Below, one piece after another: positions 1-5,160 of a stretch of DNA of 6,393 nt. The translations under genes were made by a program, and so were the position numbers. This DNA is from an uncultured Oscillospiraceae bacterium (lineage in GTDB: Bacteria > Bacillota > Clostridia > Oscillospirales > Ruminococcaceae). The notes below the pieces were generated by a model, which was not told the DNA's origin, did not search any database, and saw nothing but the letters and a program-made list of their open reading frames with translations. Every line of letters starts with the position of its first letter. Position 1 is the first letter of the stretch. The stretch is taken from assembly GCA_900555435.1 (NCBI GenBank), contig USLH01000128.1, forward strand, positions 1 to 6,393. Reading direction: 5' to 3'.

Positions 1-201
1 GAAGGCAAAGCCGCCGCCGTGAAGTTCAAAGACTACAGGGTTCTTAGCGGGGGCGCTGCCGGGGTGAAAGAAGACCTCAATCTCCCCCGAACGGCCGGGG
101 ACCTTCATCTGCTGTCCGGCACCGTGAAGGCGGGAATCGGGATCTAAGGTGGAGCGGAGGGAAGCGGCCATGTTGGCACGCAGCTTTTTTAAGTCGATCA
201 T
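1..201 (-). CDS. alpha/beta hydrolase (esterase/lipase-like), N-terminal part, cut by window edge
   Basis: Reading leftward from an ATG at 201, 67 codons stay open to the window edge, so only the N-terminus is visible. The decisive motif is ELHGGGFAF at about residues 59-67: a beta strand (PVVFEL) leading into HGGG, the oxyanion-hole signature of hormone-sensitive-lipase-type alpha/beta hydrolases. The catalytic GxSxG nucleophile elbow and the Asp/His of the triad would lie beyond the window. By family it should be a cytoplasmic serine hydrolase acting on carboxyl esters; the substrate cannot be told. The ribosome binding site is weak (AGAAAG just upstream), and an in-frame GTG two codons earlier or the ATG at 171 are alternative starts. 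It lies about 45 nt past a hairpin following the PFL-family gene, with no clear promoter of its own, so it may depend partly on read-through. Confidence 0.8.
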   Translation of the reverse strand, partial: MIDLKKLRANMAASLRSTLDPDSRLHGAGQQMKVPGRSGEIEVFFHPGSAPAKNPVVFELHGGGFAF

Positions 202-246
202 AAGCACTTTCTGCTCAAAAAGAGCGGGAAAAGGTGGAATAAGGAA

Positions 247-281
247 GGGCGGCGTCTTCCTATGGGAGATGCCGCCTTTTT
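247..281 (-). terminator. hairpin terminator after the PFL-family gene
   Basis: A 13-bp stem (GGCGGCGTCTTCC at 248-260 with GGGAGATGCCGCC at 264-276, two G-T wobbles, 3-nt loop) starts a few bases past the PFL stop codon. On the minus strand the stem is preceded by AAAAA and followed by CCTTCCTTATT, a poor U tract, so termination may be incomplete. The plus strand has the better T5 tail, but no plus-strand gene reads into it. Confidence 0.6.
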
Positions 282-282
282 G

Positions 283-1641
283 TCAGTTTTTGAGGCTTTG
301 TAAAGGAGCAGGGATCCGGCCGCCCCGATGAATGAATTTGGCGGGACTGACGGTGGAGACCTTCATGACGGGGCCGCTGCCTAAGAGACCGCCGAACTCC
401 AACTCTTCGCCGACATTCCTGCCGATAGCGGGGATGACCCGGACGGCGGTGGTCTTGGAGTTGACCATGCCGATGGCGGCTTCGTCGGCAATGATGGCAG
501 AGATGACCTCGGCCGTGGTATCGCCGGGGATGACGATCATGTCAAGACCCACCGAGCAGACAGCGGTCATGGCTTCCAGCTTCTCGATGGACAGAGCGCC
601 GGAACGGGCTGCATCGATCATGCCGGCGTCCTCCGAGACGGGGATGAATGCGCCGGAAAGCCCGCCCACATGGGAGGAAGCCATCACGCCGCCTTTTTTC
701 ACGGCGTCGTTCAAAAGCGCTAAGGCAGCAGTGGTGCCGTGACAGCCGCAGGTCTCCAGTCCCATCTCCTCGAGGATGTGTGCGACGGAATCGCCCACCG
801 CCGGTGTGGGGGCAAGGGAGAGGTCGACGATGCCGAAGGGGATACCCAGCCGGGTGGAGGCTTCGTGCCCCACCAGCTGCCCCATCCGGGTGATCTTGAA
901 GGCGGTCTTTTTAATGAGGTCGGCCACCTCGGTCAGATCGTGGTCGGGGCCTAATTTGGCAAGGGCGGCACGGACCACGCCGGGGCCGGAAACGCCGACG
1001 TTGATAACGCAGTCGGGCTCGCCTGCGCCGTGGAAGGCACCAGCCATGAAGGGGTTATCCTCCGGAGCATTGCAAAAGACCACCAGCTTGGCGGGGCCGA
1101 TGCAGTCCCGGTCGGCGGTGAGCTCAGCGGATTCCCGAACGATCTGCCCCATCAGACGGACGGCGTCCATGTTGATGCCGGTCTTGGTGGAGCCCACATT
1201 GACGGAGGAGCACATATGCTCGGTGACAGAAAGAGCCTCCGGAATGGAGCGGATGAGTGCTTCATCGCCGGCGGCAAAGCCCTTCTGCACCAATGCGGAG
1301 TAGCCGCCGATGAAGTTGACGCCTACGGTCCGGGCGATGCGCTCTAAAGTTTTGGCGTATTCCACGGGGTTCCCGCCGCTGGCGGCGGTGATCATGGCGA
1401 TGGGGGTGACGGAGATCCGCTTGTTGATGATGGGGATGCCGTAGGTCTTCTCGATCTCCTCGCCGGTCTTCACCAGATGCTCCGCTTTGCGGCAGACCTT
1501 TTCGTAGATCTTTTCACAGGAGCGTTTCAGATCGCCGTCGGCGCAGTCCAGAAGGGAGATGCCCATGGTGATGGTGCGGATGTCCAGATTTTCTTCCTGG
1601 ATCATGGTGATGGTTTCCATGATGTCATTTATGTTGATCAA
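283..1641 (-). CDS. PFL family protein (UPF0210/DUF711), 452 aa
   Basis: A full-length member of the UPF0210 (DUF711) family, structurally related to the pyruvate formate-lyase fold; its biochemical activity is not established, so no reaction is assigned. Family-typical segments are visible: METITMIQEENLDIRTITMG (about 8-27), VGVNFIGGYSALVQKGF (106-122), SSVNVGSTKTGINMDAV (145-161), GAGEPDCVINVGVSGPG (205-221), VDLSLAPTPAVGDSVA (272-287), CGCHGTTAAL (298-307), SGAFIPVSEDAGM (329-341) and the C-terminal GRIPAPLQSLKN. No signal peptide or membrane segment is seen, so it should be cytoplasmic. The start is a TTG at 1641: it gives the N-terminus MININDIMETI that matches the family, and GGCAGG lies 9 nt upstream. 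The gene starts 24 nt after the ACT-domain gene, so the two are co-transcribed. No damage is seen. High confidence in family, none in function. Confidence 0.93.
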   Translation of the reverse strand: MININDIMETITMIQEENLDIRTITMGISLLDCADGDLKRSCEKIYEKVCRKAEHLVKTGEEIEKTYGIPIINKRISVTPIAMITAASGGNPVEYAKTLERIARTVGVNFIGGYSALVQKGFAAGDEALIRSIPEALSVTEHMCSSVNVGSTKTGINMDAVRLMGQIVRESAELTADRDCIGPAKLVVFCNAPEDNPFMAGAFHGAGEPDCVINVGVSGPGVVRAALAKLGPDHDLTEVADLIKKTAFKITRMGQLVGHEASTRLGIPFGIVDLSLAPTPAVGDSVAHILEEMGLETCGCHGTTAALALLNDAVKKGGVMASSHVGGLSGAFIPVSEDAGMIDAARSGALSIEKLEAMTAVCSVGLDMIVIPGDTTAEVISAIIADEAAIGMVNSKTTAVRVIPAIGRNVGEELEFGGLLGSGPVMKVSTVSPAKFIHRGGRIPAPLQSLKN

Positions 1642-1665
1642 AGCGAGTAACCTGCCTTCCTGTGA

Positions 1666-1935
1666 TTAGATGCGGTGCATGGAGTTGAAGATGTCTTCGT
1701 GCATGACATGGACGGAAAGCCCCATGTCATCGCCTAATTTGGTCAGGCTGTCGGAAAGCTCCGAAAAACCGCAGGTCAGCTTGCTGATCTCGATGACCAT
1801 GACCATCACGAACATATCCTGAAGAATGGTTTGGGTCACGTCCACTACGTTGGCGTTGACCTCGGCGCATTTGGCGGTGATTTTCGCTAAAATGCCGACC
1901 ATATCCTTGCCGATCACTGAAATAACTGCTCGCAT
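1666..1935 (-). CDS. small ACT-domain protein (UPF0237 family), 89 aa
   Basis: An 89-residue protein made of one ACT domain of the UPF0237 family. The opening strand and turn MRAVISVIGKDMVGILAKIT (1-20) is the classic ACT beta1-turn-alpha1 with the conserved G..VGI. It is followed by NANVVDVTQTILQDMFVMVMVIEI (27-50), the second and third strands, and a second helix and last strand to residue 80. ACT domains usually bind small ligands such as amino acids and regulate a partner; ligand and partner here are unknown. The start at 1935 is chosen over an in-frame ATG 12 codons earlier because GGAGG sits 8 nt before it, the family length is about 89 aa, and the upstream ATG overlaps the -10 box. It is the first gene of a two-gene operon with the PFL-family gene; this pairing is known in other Firmicutes (streptococci), which suggests a shared function. 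Confidence 0.92.
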   Translation of the reverse strand: MRAVISVIGKDMVGILAKITAKCAEVNANVVDVTQTILQDMFVMVMVIEISKLTCGFSELSDSLTKLGDDMGLSVHVMHEDIFNSMHRI

Positions 1936-1969
1936 AAAAATACCTCCGTTTATGGTTTCAATCCCTTTC

Positions 1970-1998
1970 ATTATACTTCAATTTGCAGGAAAGCACAA
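1970..1998 (-). promoter_or_regulatory. sigma-A promoter of the ACT/PFL operon
   Basis: Minus strand: -35 TTGTGC (1998-1993), 17-nt spacer, -10 TATAAT (1975-1970). Transcription should start near 1963, giving a leader of about 28 nt that includes the GGAGG site before the ACT gene. No riboswitch-sized leader is present. Confidence 0.75.
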
Positions 1999-2019
1999 GA
2001 GCAATCACGGAATTTCCGG

Positions 2020-2060
2020 GAAAAAGCGGAAAACTCCCGGCCGTTTGCACAGCCGGGAGG
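2020..2060 (-). terminator. intrinsic terminator of the oxidoreductase gene
   Basis: A perfect 8-bp GC stem (CTCCCGGC at 2034-2041 with GCCGGGAG at 2052-2059, 10-nt loop) lies just past the oxidoreductase stop. On the minus strand it is followed by TTTTCCGCTTTTT. It separates this gene from the ACT/PFL operon promoter downstream. Confidence 0.85.
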
Positions 2061-2068
2061 ATCTGCGT

Positions 2069-3145
2069 TCAGTTTTTGTGTTTCCGGTCTTCTAAGACGT
2101 CCAGCGTTGCATAATCCTCCAGCGGGAAGGAGACAGGCTTTCCGGTAGCAGCGGATTTGTAAACTGCCAGGACCATTTCCAGCGCCTTCATGCCCTCCTC
2201 CAGAGGGACGTAGGGGGGACGATGGTTCTTGATGGCGTCAATCACGTCGGCATAGAGGAAGCTGTGGCCGAAGCCGTAAACGTTTTTCGGGGTGGTGTTC
2301 ACCTCTTCCGACAGCTCGTCCAGCGTGCGGGGGTCGGAATCAACGTGGTAGGAGGTGAGCTTGTTAGTGGCGATGCCGCCGATGCGGACAGAGCCCTTTT
2401 CGCCGTAAACGGAGAGGGTCTCATCCTCGTCGCCGCAGGTGTTGACGGTAGCTTCCAGCACGCCGTATCCGCCGTTTTTGAACCGGAAAAGGGCAAGGCC
2501 GGTGTCCTCAGCTTCGATGTAAGGATGGTTCAGATTGTCGGTGTACGCCATGACTTCCGTGGGCTCGCCGCCCATGGTCCAGCGGAGCAGGTCGATGCCA
2601 TGGATGCACTGGTTCATTAGAGCGCCGCCGTCCATAGCATACGTCCCCCGCCAGGAGGGAACGTGGTAGTACTCCTTGTCCCGCCTCCAGTGCATCTGCA
2701 GGGTGGCGTGGAAGAGCTTGCCCAAATTGCCGGCGTCCAGTTCCTTCCTGAGAAGCTGGATAGGCTTATTGAAGCGGTTCTGCTGATTGATGCAGGCGAC
2801 GACGCCCATTTCGTCCCGAGCGGCGATGATGCGCCGGGCGTCCGCCATGGACAGCGCCAGCGGTTTCTCGATGATGACGTTGCAGCCGTGCCGGATGCAG
2901 TCGATGGCGATCTGGGGGTGATAGCCGCTTTCGGTGGCAATGGCCACCAGTTCCGGGGCCTGCTCGTCCAGCATTTTATGGTAGTCAGTGTAGACAGGAA
3001 TGCCGGTCAGGTGGTAGCGCTCCAGTAAGGCGGAGGCCTTCTGGGGGTCTAAGTCGCAGACGGCGGTGATGGTAAGGCTGTGATCCAGAGCGGATCCCAG
3101 ATGATTGGGAGAGATCCGGCCGCAGCCGATGAGTGCGTATTTCAT
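2069..3145 (-). CDS. Gfo/Idh/MocA family NAD(P)-dependent oxidoreductase, 358 aa
   Basis: A cytoplasmic sugar or sugar-derivative dehydrogenase of the Gfo/Idh/MocA family. The N-terminal Rossmann domain opens with MKYALIGCGRISPNHLGSAL (1-20; nucleotide-binding GxGxx motif), with the acidic residue after the second strand at VCDLD (29-33). The family motif EKP is at 93-95, with Lys94 as the expected catalytic/nicotinamide-contacting lysine. The C-terminal domain carries DGGALMNQCIHGIDLLRW (172-189), with His182 and Asp185 at the usual active-site positions. The W-R-G-T...DGG..MNQ.IH pattern resembles sugar-nucleotide dehydrogenases of the WlbA type, but the substrate cannot be fixed from sequence. 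The start at 3145 is preferred over an upstream in-frame ATG at 3187 because AAGGAG lies 9 nt before it, it begins directly with the Rossmann strand, and the earlier ATG sits in the -10 box. It is monocistronic, with its own promoter and terminator, and appears intact. Confidence 0.92.
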   Translation of the reverse strand: MKYALIGCGRISPNHLGSALDHSLTITAVCDLDPQKASALLERYHLTGIPVYTDYHKMLDEQAPELVAIATESGYHPQIAIDCIRHGCNVIIEKPLALSMADARRIIAARDEMGVVACINQQNRFNKPIQLLRKELDAGNLGKLFHATLQMHWRRDKEYYHVPSWRGTYAMDGGALMNQCIHGIDLLRWTMGGEPTEVMAYTDNLNHPYIEAEDTGLALFRFKNGGYGVLEATVNTCGDEDETLSVYGEKGSVRIGGIATNKLTSYHVDSDPRTLDELSEEVNTTPKNVYGFGHSFLYADVIDAIKNHRPPYVPLEEGMKALEMVLAVYKSAATGKPVSFPLEDYATLDVLEDRKHKN

Positions 3146-3186
3146 GGCGGTGTGCTCCTTATGAGAGAAACTGAAACTTAATATCA

Positions 3187-3214
3187 ATTATACTTGTTTC
3201 TATAAAAAAATCAA
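3187..3214 (-). promoter_or_regulatory. sigma-A promoter of the oxidoreductase gene
   Basis: Minus strand: -35 TTGATT (3214-3209), 16-nt spacer with a T-run, -10 TATAAT (3192-3187). The start of transcription is expected near 3180, about 35 nt before the ATG, with the AAGGAG site inside the leader. Confidence 0.7.
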
Positions 3215-3243
3215 GGTTAAACAAAATTGATAGCAATATATAT

Positions 3244-3282
3244 AAAAGTCAATATATTTTTTTAAAAAATATATTGACTTTT
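3244..3282. repeat. 39-nt perfect AT-rich palindrome
   Basis: Two 19-nt arms (3244-3262 and 3264-3282) are exact inverted copies around a single base at 3263. Each arm contains AAAAGTCAATATA next to a T/A run. The right arm supplies the TTGACT -35 box of the plus-strand promoter, and the left arm gives an equivalent TTGACT on the minus strand. The position suggests an operator or a symmetric promoter element. As a hairpin it is too AT-rich to be a convincing terminator. No known binding-site consensus is recognised. Confidence 0.75.
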
Positions 3283-3302
3283 TCTGTATTGCGTGTTATT
3301 GT
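3274..3302 (+). promoter_or_regulatory. candidate plus-strand promoter
   Basis: -35 TTGACT (3274-3279) lies within the palindrome; a 17-nt spacer follows, then -10 TATTGT (3297-3302). Transcription would begin near 3309 and first meet the AAGGAGGT ribosome binding site and micro-ORF at 3350-3417, then possibly the gene at 3476. The -10 is one base off consensus at a usually important position, so strength is uncertain. Confidence 0.5.
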
Positions 3303-3363
3303 GAAGGCGGATAACTATCCCAACTTATTAGTTCAATCTTGGTTTTGCTAAGGAGGTATAAGC

Positions 3364-3417
3364 ATGTCTAAAAAAATTATTTCCGCAATCCTTAGTATGG
3401 AGTTCAAATCAATCTAG
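3364..3417 (+). CDS. 17-residue micro-ORF with strong ribosome binding site (peptide, leader or gene remnant)
   Basis: The ORF encodes MSKKIISAILSMEFKSI and ends in TAG. Its translation signal is the best in the window: AAGGAGGT at 3350-3357, 6 nt before the ATG, downstream of a plausible promoter. The first 11 residues (two lysines then a hydrophobic stretch) look like the start of a signal peptide of a secreted or lipoprotein gene, and the reading frame then ends abruptly in AT-rich sequence. The most economical reading is the 5' stub of a gene whose remainder was deleted. A short functional peptide or a leader peptide for the gene at 3476 is possible. No peptide family is recognised. Confidence 0.35.
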   Translation: MSKKIISAILSMEFKSI

Positions 3418-3455
3418 GTACAATTGCTACCAACTGGTATATTAATTAGGTACAA
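3415..3455 (+). repeat. 9-nt direct repeats flanking a small palindrome
   Basis: TAGGTACAA occurs at 3415-3423 and again at 3447-3455, 32 nt apart. Between them lies TACCAACTGGTA (3428-3439), two 5-nt inverted arms around AC. This could be a repeated protein-binding site upstream of the gene at 3476, or a scar of an excised or deleted segment. Short AT-rich repeats can also occur by chance. Confidence 0.45.
3435..3443 (+). promoter_or_regulatory. possible extended -10 promoter for the membrane-anchored gene
   Basis: TGG followed by TATATT fits an extended -10 element, with a transcription start expected near 3450 and the next gene at 3476. There is no good -35 box at the usual spacing, so this is a weak call. 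Confidence 0.25.
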
Positions 3456-3475
3456 AGCGTGGTGGAGAAAACTCA

Positions 3476-3985
3476 ATGAAGGAACTCTGTGAAAAAAAGA
3501 AACAAAAGCTCGCCCGTACCTTGCTGGCACTGTTCCTTGTCCCCATGCTGCTGTACGTCTTCTTTCAAAAATTTGGCGGGATCTGGAATTTTTTGATTGG
3601 AAAGCCGCTGGGCAATTTCAGCCTTTACTACCCATCAAGCCCTCCGCTTTATCTGTCTCTTTATTATCATGAGGTGGAGATCCCGATGAACGAGGAAACG
3701 GCGGCGGAAGCGGAAGAGATCATAGGGGAACTTCCTTATATGAGAAAGGTTTTCTGGAAAAGGGATTTGACCCTTCTGCAGCAGGTTCCTTTGAAGGAAG
3801 AGGATGAAGACGCCATTTCCATCCGCCCGTATCGGATGTATTTCTATCCGGAGTATTTCCGGCACAGTTCCTCTTACTACATCGGAAACGGCTACGAAAA
3901 GGTGTATCAGAAGCTGTTGGATTTCTGTTACCGGCAGATGGAAGAGCAGGGGATCGAATTTCCTAAACCGGAAGGAAGGCCGTAA
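3476..3985 (+). CDS. hypothetical protein with one N-terminal membrane segment, 169 aa
   Basis: Not recognised. A basic N-terminus (KKKQKLAR, about 7-14) precedes a hydrophobic stretch TLLALFLVPMLLYVFF (15-30), consistent with a single membrane anchor, N-terminus inside, or an uncleaved signal. No lipobox Cys or AxA cleavage site is evident. The remaining 135 or so residues would be outside the membrane. They are rich in tyrosine (LYYPSSPPLYLSLYYHEVEIP, SIRPYRMYFYPEYF, SSYYIGNGYEKVYQ) and contain an acidic segment (NEETAAEAEEIIGEL, about 72-86), ending in a probable helix YEKVYQKLLDFCYRQMEEQG. No catalytic motif is seen. GGAG lies 8 nt before the ATG, which supports the start. The stop is followed directly by a terminator, so the gene appears intact. 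It could be a cell-surface or envelope protein; nothing in the context fixes a role. Confidence 0.75.
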   Translation: MKELCEKKKQKLARTLLALFLVPMLLYVFFQKFGGIWNFLIGKPLGNFSLYYPSSPPLYLSLYYHEVEIPMNEETAAEAEEIIGELPYMRKVFWKRDLTLLQQVPLKEEDEDAISIRPYRMYFYPEYFRHSSSYYIGNGYEKVYQKLLDFCYRQMEEQGIEFPKPEGRP

Positions 3986-4034
3986 AAATGCCCGCCCCAT
4001 TCCTGTTTCAGACGCAGGAGAGGGGCGGGATTTT
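3984..4034. terminator. bidirectional intrinsic terminator
   Basis: CCCGCCCC (3991-3998) pairs with GGGGCGGG (4022-4029), extended internally by TCCTG (4001-4005) with CAGGA (4015-4019). On the plus strand the stem is followed by ATTTTG, ending the gene at 3476-3985. On the minus strand it is followed by CATTTTTA, which would end the aldo/keto reductase remnant whose stop is at 4048. It therefore served two converging genes. Confidence 0.85.
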
Positions 4035-4047
4035 GTGCAATCAGGAA

Positions 4048-4426
4048 TTATTCTGCCTTTTCAAATTCCTTCGCCACATCCTCTAAGAGCTTGCGGATGG
4101 GGAGATGCCGGGGACAGGCCTTTTCGCATTTTCCGTACTTGATGCAGTCGAAAGCCCTGCGATCCGGGGTGGTGTGAACGATGTTATAATAAGAGTCGCG
4201 TTCCAGTCGTGTCTGCTTGGTGTTCATGACGGCGAAGAGGTCGGGGATGGGGATGTGCTTCGGGCGGCCGTCGGTGCAGGGGATCAGGTTCTTGCTGGCG
4301 AAGATCTTCTGGGCCTTTTTTGACGGCAGCCATTTCCGTTTCGTTCAGGGAATTGAAATCAGACAGGAAGGAGAGGTTGTCCTCCATCTGTTCCAAATGG
4401 CTCATGTCGGAAAGCACCATCATCAT
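4048..4426 (-). pseudogene. aldo/keto reductase with C-terminal 4Fe-4S domain: C-terminal fragment, degraded
   Basis: Only the last 125 or so codons remain. From 4426 leftward one frame reads VLSDMSHLEQMEDNLSFL...ETEMAAVKK, the end of the reductase barrel domain. After an A6 run (4316-4321) the frame changes, with one extra base, and continues as IPCTDGRPKHIPIPDLFAVM, then FDCIKYGKCEKACPRHLPIR, ending KEFEKAE. This is the C-terminal ferredoxin-like domain of clostridial aldo/keto reductases. The cluster-binding cysteines are damaged: the first CxxCxxCxxxCP group appears shortened to PCTDGRPKH, with its CP cysteine now Arg, and the second group has Tyr for one Cys (CIKYGKCEKACP). The N-terminal two thirds, with the catalytic Tyr and Lys, is absent. 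Truncation, frameshift and cysteine loss together make it a dead gene; sequencing error cannot account for all of these. Confidence 0.85.
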
Positions 4427-4427
4427 G

Positions 4428-4704
4428 CCGGGGAAGCCGGCGGGAAGCTCATGGCAGCCATGATGAACTTAGGCCACCGGAAGCTGGCGGCCTGGGGACT
4501 GGAAGGGTTCCCGATCCCGGGAATGGGACGGCTTTTGATTGCGGCTGCGGCGGAGCCAATGTGCAGGTACTTTTAAAGCGATGCCCAAAGGGAAGCGCCT
4601 GAGGTCTCGATTATTCCGAGATTAGCGTGGAAGCAACAAAGAAGCGGAACCGGAAGGCTGTGGAAGCGGGACGGTGCCGGGGGGTTCAGGGAAGTGCGGC
4701 GGCG
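4428..4704 (+). pseudogene. class I SAM-dependent methyltransferase: N-terminal fragment with frameshift and stop
   Basis: The plus strand from 4428 reads AGEAGGKLMAAMMNLGHRK then LAAWGLEGFPIP, a typical N-terminal region of small class I methyltransferases. Near 4519-4522 one base is missing. The next frame gives NGTAFDCGCGGANVQVLLKR (motif I, the SAM-binding glycine loop, apparently one Gly shorter than the usual GCGGG form), then CPKGSA, an in-frame TGA at 4600-4602, and GLDYSEISVEATKKRNRKAV (motif II region, with Asp as the ribose-binding acidic residue) to VQGSAAA. Homology stops near 4704, so about the last half of the enzyme is missing, as is a proper start codon and ribosome binding site. 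Four independent lesions make this a pseudogene. The original substrate cannot be told. Confidence 0.85.
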
Positions 4705-4744
4705 ACCGGAAAGCAGACGAAAAATGGACACAGATCGTCGAAGG

Positions 4745-5098
4745 CATACGGTGATCGGCGAGGGAGGCGTTTCGCTGTCCAGAGGGGAAAAGCAGCGGAT
4801 TTCCATCGCCCGGGTCATGTTAAAGGATGCGCCCATCGTCATTCTGGACGAGGTCACCGCCAATGTGGATCCGGAGAACGAAGGCCGGCTGCAGAAGGCC
4901 GTTGAGGCGCTGACCCGGGACAAGACAATTTTGATGATCGCCTACCGGCTGGGGACCGTCCGGAATGTGGATTAGATCTTGGTGCTGGACGGCGGGAAGA
5001 TCGTTCAGAAGGGGTGGCACGAGGAACTGATCGGGCAGCCCGGCATCTATGCGGATTTTGTCGGCGGGAAAAAGGAAACCGACGGCTGGAAGCTGTGA
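4745..5098 (+). pseudogene. ABC exporter ATP-binding domain: C-terminal fragment with in-frame stop
   Basis: From 4745 the frame reads HTVIGEGGVSLSRGEKQRIS, IARVMLKDAPIVILDEVTAN, VDPENE, then ALTRDKTILMIAYRL: the signature, Walker B and D-loop region of an exporter-type (MsbA/MdlB-like) ABC ATPase. A TAG at 4973-4975 interrupts NVD|ILVLDGGKIVQKG, after which the same frame runs to a natural TGA at 5096-5098 (GGKKETDGWKL). The transmembrane domain, Walker A and Q-loop are gone. Key residues are altered: the LSGGE signature is LSRGE (AGA at 4781-4783), and the H-loop histidine of IAHRL is Tyr (TAC at 4943-4945). Walker B and its glutamate (VILDE) remain. TAG for the usual Gln codon and Tyr for His are each explained by one C-to-T change. 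It cannot function as an ATPase. Confidence 0.88.
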
Positions 5099-5111
5099 TT
5101 GGAGAAAGAAG

Positions 5112-5149
5112 AAAGACCGTCTTTGCGAAAAAGCAGAGACGGTCTTTTT
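5112..5149. terminator. bidirectional intrinsic terminator
   Basis: A 15-bp continuous stem (AAAGACCGTCTTTGC at 5112-5126 with GCAGAGACGGTCTTT at 5133-5147, one G-T pair, loop GAAAAA) ends in T5 on the plus strand, just past the ABC remnant. On the minus strand it lies just past the ImmA stop at 5161 and is followed by CTTCTTTC. It insulates the pseudogene cluster from the xre/immA module. Confidence 0.85.
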
Positions 5150-5160
5150 GGGTGCTTTTT

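Noticed and set aside
332..1347. Several plus-strand open frames over the PFL-family gene
   Set aside because: They are antisense shadows of a strongly conserved minus-strand coding frame, have arginine- and proline-rich or low-complexity translations, and lack ribosome binding sites.
2222..3028. Open frames on both strands inside the oxidoreductase gene
   Set aside because: All overlap the clear Gfo/Idh/MocA coding frame and none shows family motifs or translation signals.
3244..3282. Palindrome as an intrinsic terminator
   Set aside because: The stem is almost entirely A-T with no GC clamp, and no gene ends next to it on either strand.
3635..4000. Minus-strand 121-codon open frame opposite the membrane-anchored gene
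   Set aside because: It runs through the terminator stem at its start, has no ribosome binding site, and the plus-strand frame has a good one plus a terminator in the right place.
4316..4321. Programmed -1 ribosomal frameshift in the aldo/keto reductase
   Set aside because: The frame change needed is +1 or -2, the gene lacks its N-terminal two thirds, and its cluster cysteines are damaged, so decay explains it better.
4973..4975. Recoded or read-through TAG (for example pyrrolysine) in the ABC ATPase fragment
   Set aside because: The fragment lacks Walker A and has altered signature and H-loop residues; the position is normally Gln, one base from TAG.
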